A stretch of DNA of 64,000 nt from Myrica gale (Eukaryota > Streptophyta > Magnoliopsida > Fagales > Myricaceae): positions 16,758,001-16,822,000 of the forward strand of contig OZ005615.1 of NCBI GenBank assembly GCA_963930655.1, written 5' to 3'. Numbering within the stretch: the stretch's first letter is position 1; every line of letters starts with the position of its first letter. The notes under the pieces are model-generated. The model saw only the letters and a list, made by a program, of their open reading frames with translations. It did not search any database and was not told the origin of the DNA. The translations under genes and the position numbers were made by a program. Positions 59,707 through 64,000 of this stretch are shown in pieces.

Positions 59707-61788
59707 TAGGGCTGTTCAGTGCCACCGGAATTTTTCGGTGGCAACGGCACCGGGTTGCCGGTACCTGGCTTCACCAGTACCGGTGCCGGTTTGAGGTTTT
59801 GTTAAAAACCCGGTGCTGTTCCTGGTTCCCGGGACACCGGGTTTTGATTTTTTTTTTAAATGCCAAAACGAATCGTTTTAAAATGTCAGTTTGCCCTAAG
59901 TCCTAACTAAGTCGACGCCTCAGTCCTCAGACTCCTCACTATCGTCTGCCTCAGTGCCTCACGAGTCCCCCCACTCCCCGTCGAGTCCCCGACTCCCCTA
60001 CTCCCCAGTCGGCCGAAATCCCCCCTTTCAGCCGTGGTTTCTCAGAAGCTCACTAATATACAGAAGATCCAACTGAGACGGCTTCTTCTCAAAGTGGTAC
60101 CTCTCTTTCTCTTTTTCCTTTTATCCTAATTACTTGAAGTTTCCGGTTCTATCGAAGACATATGTTTGTGGCTGCACATGCATGTACTTTCCTTTGGATT
60201 TTGTGTGTTTTGTGTGTGTGTCCCTGACTGTGAAGACCCTTAGGCTAATTTGATGTAAAAGCTCCAGGTAAGCCTGTTGGTGCTCTGTCTTTGAACAGTG
60301 GGATATTGAGGCTGTTTCTAACGTGAAAGCAAATAAATAATAGAGTGAGAATGGAGGATGAAAGGATCTAGTATTGGCTATAGTGAGCCCAGTTTCGGTT
60401 AGTATTTGTGAGTTTGTAAGCTGATATGATGTTCTCTGCAACACAAGTTGCAAAATTATTTATGCTGTTAGCATTCATAGTGTTTAGATTCATCAGGATT
60501 TGAAGATTCCCTCTCCCAAACTATGTTTAATCGATGCACATTTAACAGTTTGTAGTAGGTAATCTATTTTGTGTCTCAATTGCAATATTTCTGTCTCTGG
60601 TCCTGGATGTTCTTCATATCATTGAAGGAATCTGTAATGGCCAAATTTAAGGGCATCAAAAGAGAGCTGAGCCAAGGATAATCAAGAGTGAGGTGGCTGC
60701 TTTTAAACCACTAAATGATTGGCCTTCAAGTAGATTAGGGAGTCTGTGTGGGCCCAAATAACTTTACATCGTAGTTTACATGGATATTGTAACGTGGCAG
60801 GGTTATGCTAAGAAAGCTTAGGGTGAATTTGGATCATCTGTTAAACCAGTGTTTCATGTTTCCCCTAGCATTTACTTATATATAAAAAAAAATTGTTTCC
60901 CCTAGCATTCAATGAGCTGATGAACGATTCATAAAAAAAATGATGGGGTCATTTTTTTCCCCGTATGAGTGACATTAGTACAAACCATTACAGCTATCTA
61001 AGTTTTTGATGAGGATCCCGGCTCGGATCCAACAACAAGCCACCAATCTTACACAATTGCGATCTCCAAATTGAGAATCTAGGGGTTTTTTTTTCTGAAT
61101 CTAGGGTTTTTGAGATTTGGGGATTTTTTTCAAGTAGGGATTTAATCTGTACAGTCTTTTTCCCTTTTGGGTGATTCTTAGTGTAACATTTGGATGTCCT
61201 GGTCTCACCTTTTTGAAGCTGTTCAATAATTTTTGGGCACTACCATCAGAAGTGGTACGAAACTTCAAATAATAGGTGGGGGAGTCCTTCATTTTTATTG
61301 TTTATTTCCTGCTTCAAGACTCATAATGAGTGTTGAGATGTAAAATTAATGATTTTAAGTACCTGATAAATGTGGCTATTTGTGGAATTGTTTGCACCGG
61401 GTTAAAGCATACTTAAACTGAAGCAAGGGATAAGATTACAAACCAATATTCAAGTTAATTGCTTGACTGTTGTTTTATTTTGCTATTTGTATGTTTGTAC
61501 GTTTTGTTGTTTATTACTTATTTGTACTTTGATTGTTAATTTTAAGTGCTTTTTATTTGCAGATGGATACTCTACCACAATCACAGTCAAGTAGTAGTAC
61601 TACTGCTATGTCGGCCTCAGTATCGTGTCCGGCTATTGGATCTGGATCCACTCCAGATGCTAAGGGTCGATTTTTGCCCTTAACGGTGTAGGTGTAGGTG
61701 TAGGTGGCAATTATTTAAAACCGGTCTACCCGGTGTAAGTGCCGGTTTTGGCAAAAATCGGCACCTACACCGGGGTTGAACAGCCCTA
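59707..61788 (+). mobile_element. hAT-type element, internally deleted, 2.1 kb
   Basis: Begins TAGGGCTGTTCAGTGCCACC and ends GGGGTTGAACAGCCCTA, the same family as 56723-58177. Flanks are CTATCGGG (59699-59706) and CTACCGGG (61789-61796), an 8-bp duplication with one mismatch. A CAG acceptor precedes an ATG at 61563, whose Ser/Thr-rich first codons read MDTLPQSQSSSSTTAMSASV. That frame breaks off after about 34 codons into the right subterminal repeat. Such a Ser-rich start is common before the BED finger of hAT transposases, so this may be the residue of the autonomous parent. Confidence 0.82.
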
Positions 61789-62078
61789 CTACCGGGTAGT
61801 GGGTAGCAAATATTTTCAATTAAAAAAAAGTTCAAAAATTTTACATCAGAATCTGAAATTTTGTACACTCTTTAACATCAACTGCAACACTTTTCCATTC
61901 AATAAAAATTAAATTAATTTTTTTAAAAAAAATTAAACGTTTTGCATTAACCAACCGATTGGGAGCCCTATGTGGCCCCTCATTCTGCCAATGCTACCCA
62001 TCACCCTTGCAGGGTTGCCGTAGGAGCTAAGGCATCCCCACCTGGCACCTCCACACAATTCTCTCGCTGTTTTAAAAA

Positions 62079-62434
62079 AAAGGAAAATTTACTTTTTAGT
62101 CCTTAGGTTTTGGGCTCTTTTTAATTTTAGTCCTTAACTTTCAACCTTCAAAATTTTACTCCTTGAACTTTCATTTTTGTAAAATTTAGTCATTCCGTCA
62201 GTCTGCCGTCAATTTTTGTACCGATCGACTGCTGATTTTGAAGCGGTCGACCGAATATATGTTTTGAAAGTGAGCGGTCGACCGGTACAAATTTGACGAC
62301 AAACTGACGGCAGACTGACGGAAGGACTAAATTTTACAAAAATGAAAGTTCAAGGACTAAAATTTTGACCCTCTAAAATTTATGACTAAAAATGAAAATG
62401 GGGTAAAACCTAAGGACTAAAAAGCAAATTTCCC
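62079..62434. mobile_element. Hairpin MITE, about 355 bp
   Basis: The arms pair nearly throughout: CTTTTTAGTCCTTAGGTTTT, TTTTACTCCTTGAACTTTCA, TTTGTAAAATTTAGTC and CCGTCAGTCTGCCGTCA on the left are answered by their reverse complements on the right. The centre holds GGTCGACCG words. No coding capacity. Confidence 0.88.
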
Positions 62435-63344
62435 TAAAAAAAAAAATCAATTTCCTATTTTATTGAGTTTTTTTTCGTTTTAGTTTTATCAAATTTATTA
62501 GTTTTACTATTTTTATTTCTTTCATTTAAGTTTTTTATTTATTTTTATCTTTAAATTTTATATGTATAGTTTTAAGTTTAATGTTAAAATTTAGTATGTT
62601 TCTTTATTGTTATTTTACAAAGGTGGTAATTTAAAAATTACGTGGAGTTGTTATGGTTGTGGTAAACATGTCTGTCATTTCGAACAAAGAATGAATATAA
62701 CTTTGTGCGAGATATATTTGAGGACTAATTCATCTCTATCTTTACGAACGTCAGTGCAGTCTTTCTATTTTGTATAAGTAATTACTTTGTTGAAGGTCTT
62801 GGCGTAATTTCAAAAGGTTTAGTAACACTTGCAAGATTTTGAACTTAGAACTTTAAAATGAGCAAATTACCAATTACCAAAGTCCAAATCTTAGTCATTA
62901 GGCCAACATTTTTATTGGTTCTTTACCATTTTCACAAGAAACAGACACGGTATAAAAAGAAGTTTGTTACAAATTTACATAAAGGCACAAAATTCCTTAT
63001 TTGTAACACAAGAAACTAGACTTGTACATTTCGCCTTAGGGTCAAATGGCACCCTGGGATTGCCACGTCTGTGATTGTACTTCTAAAATACTACAAAAGG
63101 CAAAGGCCACGTGGAGCCAGAACTTCCTTGTGGGCAACCACGTAGCTGGCTCAAAGACAAGAGTCACCGAAACAAATTAAAGATAGAAAAGGATCAAAAG
63201 TGTTGCGTAGATCATGTCCAAAAGCCCTCGTTGCCCGTAACTTAACCTGGAACACTACCATTCTAGACACTAACATCTTTAGACAGATTTCAAACCGCTT
63301 CACTTTTCTCGATAATTGATAACACCCCTACTGCTTTATATAGG

Positions 63345-63515
63345 CCAAAATCGGCACCTACATCGGAGTTGTGCAGCTCTACTGCCGGCACCTACACCGA
63401 GTAGGCGGGTTTTGAAAAAATCGTCACCTACACCTACACCGTTAAGGCTAAAAACAGGCCCTTAGCGGTGACGGTTTAGCGGTGGCGATTTCTAGTTATT
63501 CTACATTCATATTGG
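63345..63515 (-). mobile_element. Partial hAT-type right end, inverted
   Basis: The reverse complement reads ACCGTCACCGCTAAGGGCC, CCTTAACGGTGTAGGTG, CTCGGTGTAGGTGCCG and then CTCCGATGTAGGTGCC, in the same order as at 58030-58165 and 61660-61770. The terminus itself is degenerate and the left end is missing. Confidence 0.75.
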
Positions 63516-64000
63516 GCCATTTTTAAGCATTTTTTATTTTACGCACTTGGCCCAATGTATTTTTTTTCTTTTGGTACATTAATCACATATCAATAAAATC
63601 TAATAGAGAATTAGAGACGTAACTAAAGATAATGAAATCCAAATTCCAAATACAATAAAATTAAAGACCATATTAAAAGATAAGATGAGAATTTAAAGTC
63701 CAAAGTAATAGAGAATTAGAGACGTAACTGTAAGATTATCATAAAGAATCAAAGATGGGTAACTCCTTCAAAACCCCTACTCCTCGATCTGCGACGCCAA
63801 GATGGGTAACTCTACACAACATATTTAAATACACCAAGTTATAATTTATAAAAATAAAAATATTATTAAAACTAATAAACTAACAAAAGCAAAAATAAAA
63901 TTACCTCAGTCAATTGTATAAGTTTGTGGATCTTCTGTCATATCAGAAGTCATGTCCTCCCTATCCACAATAGGGTCGCATCTCATCCAATTTTGAGCAC

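Larger units (their letters stand above)
61789..64000. other. Intergenic with a hairpin MITE and an inverted hAT fragment
   Basis: Holds the fold-back element at 62079-62434 and a partial copy of the hAT-type right end at 63345-63515. Otherwise I see no gene. Sequence to the end of the window is AT-rich. Confidence 0.5.

Noticed and set aside
61101..61292. Minus-strand frame starting KDSPTYYLKFRTTSDGSAQK as a captured gene exon
   Set aside because: Could be an exon fragment with a GT after it, but I could not match it to any family and it lies in a deleted transposon.

Overview
The window reads as nuclear DNA of a dicot flowering plant. It is AT-rich, its protein genes carry GT-AG introns, and its families are plant-specific (Alfin-like PHD protein, HANABA TARANU GATA factor, plastid HSP90, ankyrin-PGG membrane protein, plant Ty3 chromovirus, copia, LINE, hAT and CACTA-like elements). 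I cannot name the species. The long LTR elements and many nested repeats suggest a mid-sized or large genome, which is inference.

Host genes: three look complete by homology of their exons. (1) An omega-amidase/Nit2-type nitrilase lies on the minus strand at 1860-6593, with ten exons including a 16-nt micro-exon, one GC-AG intron and one non-canonical acceptor. (2) An Alfin-like histone H3K4me-reader lies on the minus strand at 17237-20341, with five exons. (3) An ankyrin-repeat/PGG membrane protein lies on the plus strand at 52467-55448, with two exons. Between the first two sit two decayed host genes, back to back: one exon of a plastid-type HSP90 (minus, 8895-9172) and a nearly full-length HANABA TARANU-like GATA factor (plus, about 9840-10792) with a premature stop and a frameshift.

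Mobile DNA fills most of the rest. At 12.2-14.3 kb the 3' ends of a copia element (minus) and of a Ty3-like element (plus) face each other. At 22.2 kb there is a short hAT-type element rich in CCGG. A DUF4371/TTF-type hAT transposase remnant is at 26.2-26.8 kb, a tRNA-like SINE at 27.3 kb and a large fold-back element at 27.5-28.0 kb. From 28.1 to 43.0 kb there is a nested retrotransposon block. A Tekay/Del-like Ty3 chromovirus (minus) has a 3.9-kb 3' LTR, a decayed gag-pol and an intact extra ORF before the LTR; its 5' side has been deleted down to a 958-bp LTR piece. That piece is interrupted by a non-autonomous gag-protease element with two 1.2-kb LTRs. A LINE ORF1 fragment follows at 44.1-44.8 kb.

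From 44.8 to about 49.7 kb lies the strangest segment: a CACTA-like left end followed by almost 5 kb peppered with the self-complementary motif GTCCGGAC and variants, plus two diverged copies of an unrecognised ORF. From 56.7 to 63.5 kb there is a family of hAT-type elements that start TAGGGCTGTTCA, are full of CACC/CCGG repeats and have 8-bp target duplications. One carries a spliced host-gene-like segment (Pack-type capture). Its right end and flank are repeated three times in tandem. Another keeps the first codons of what may be its own transposase. All coordinates, exon joins and alignments here were made by eye; no search was run.
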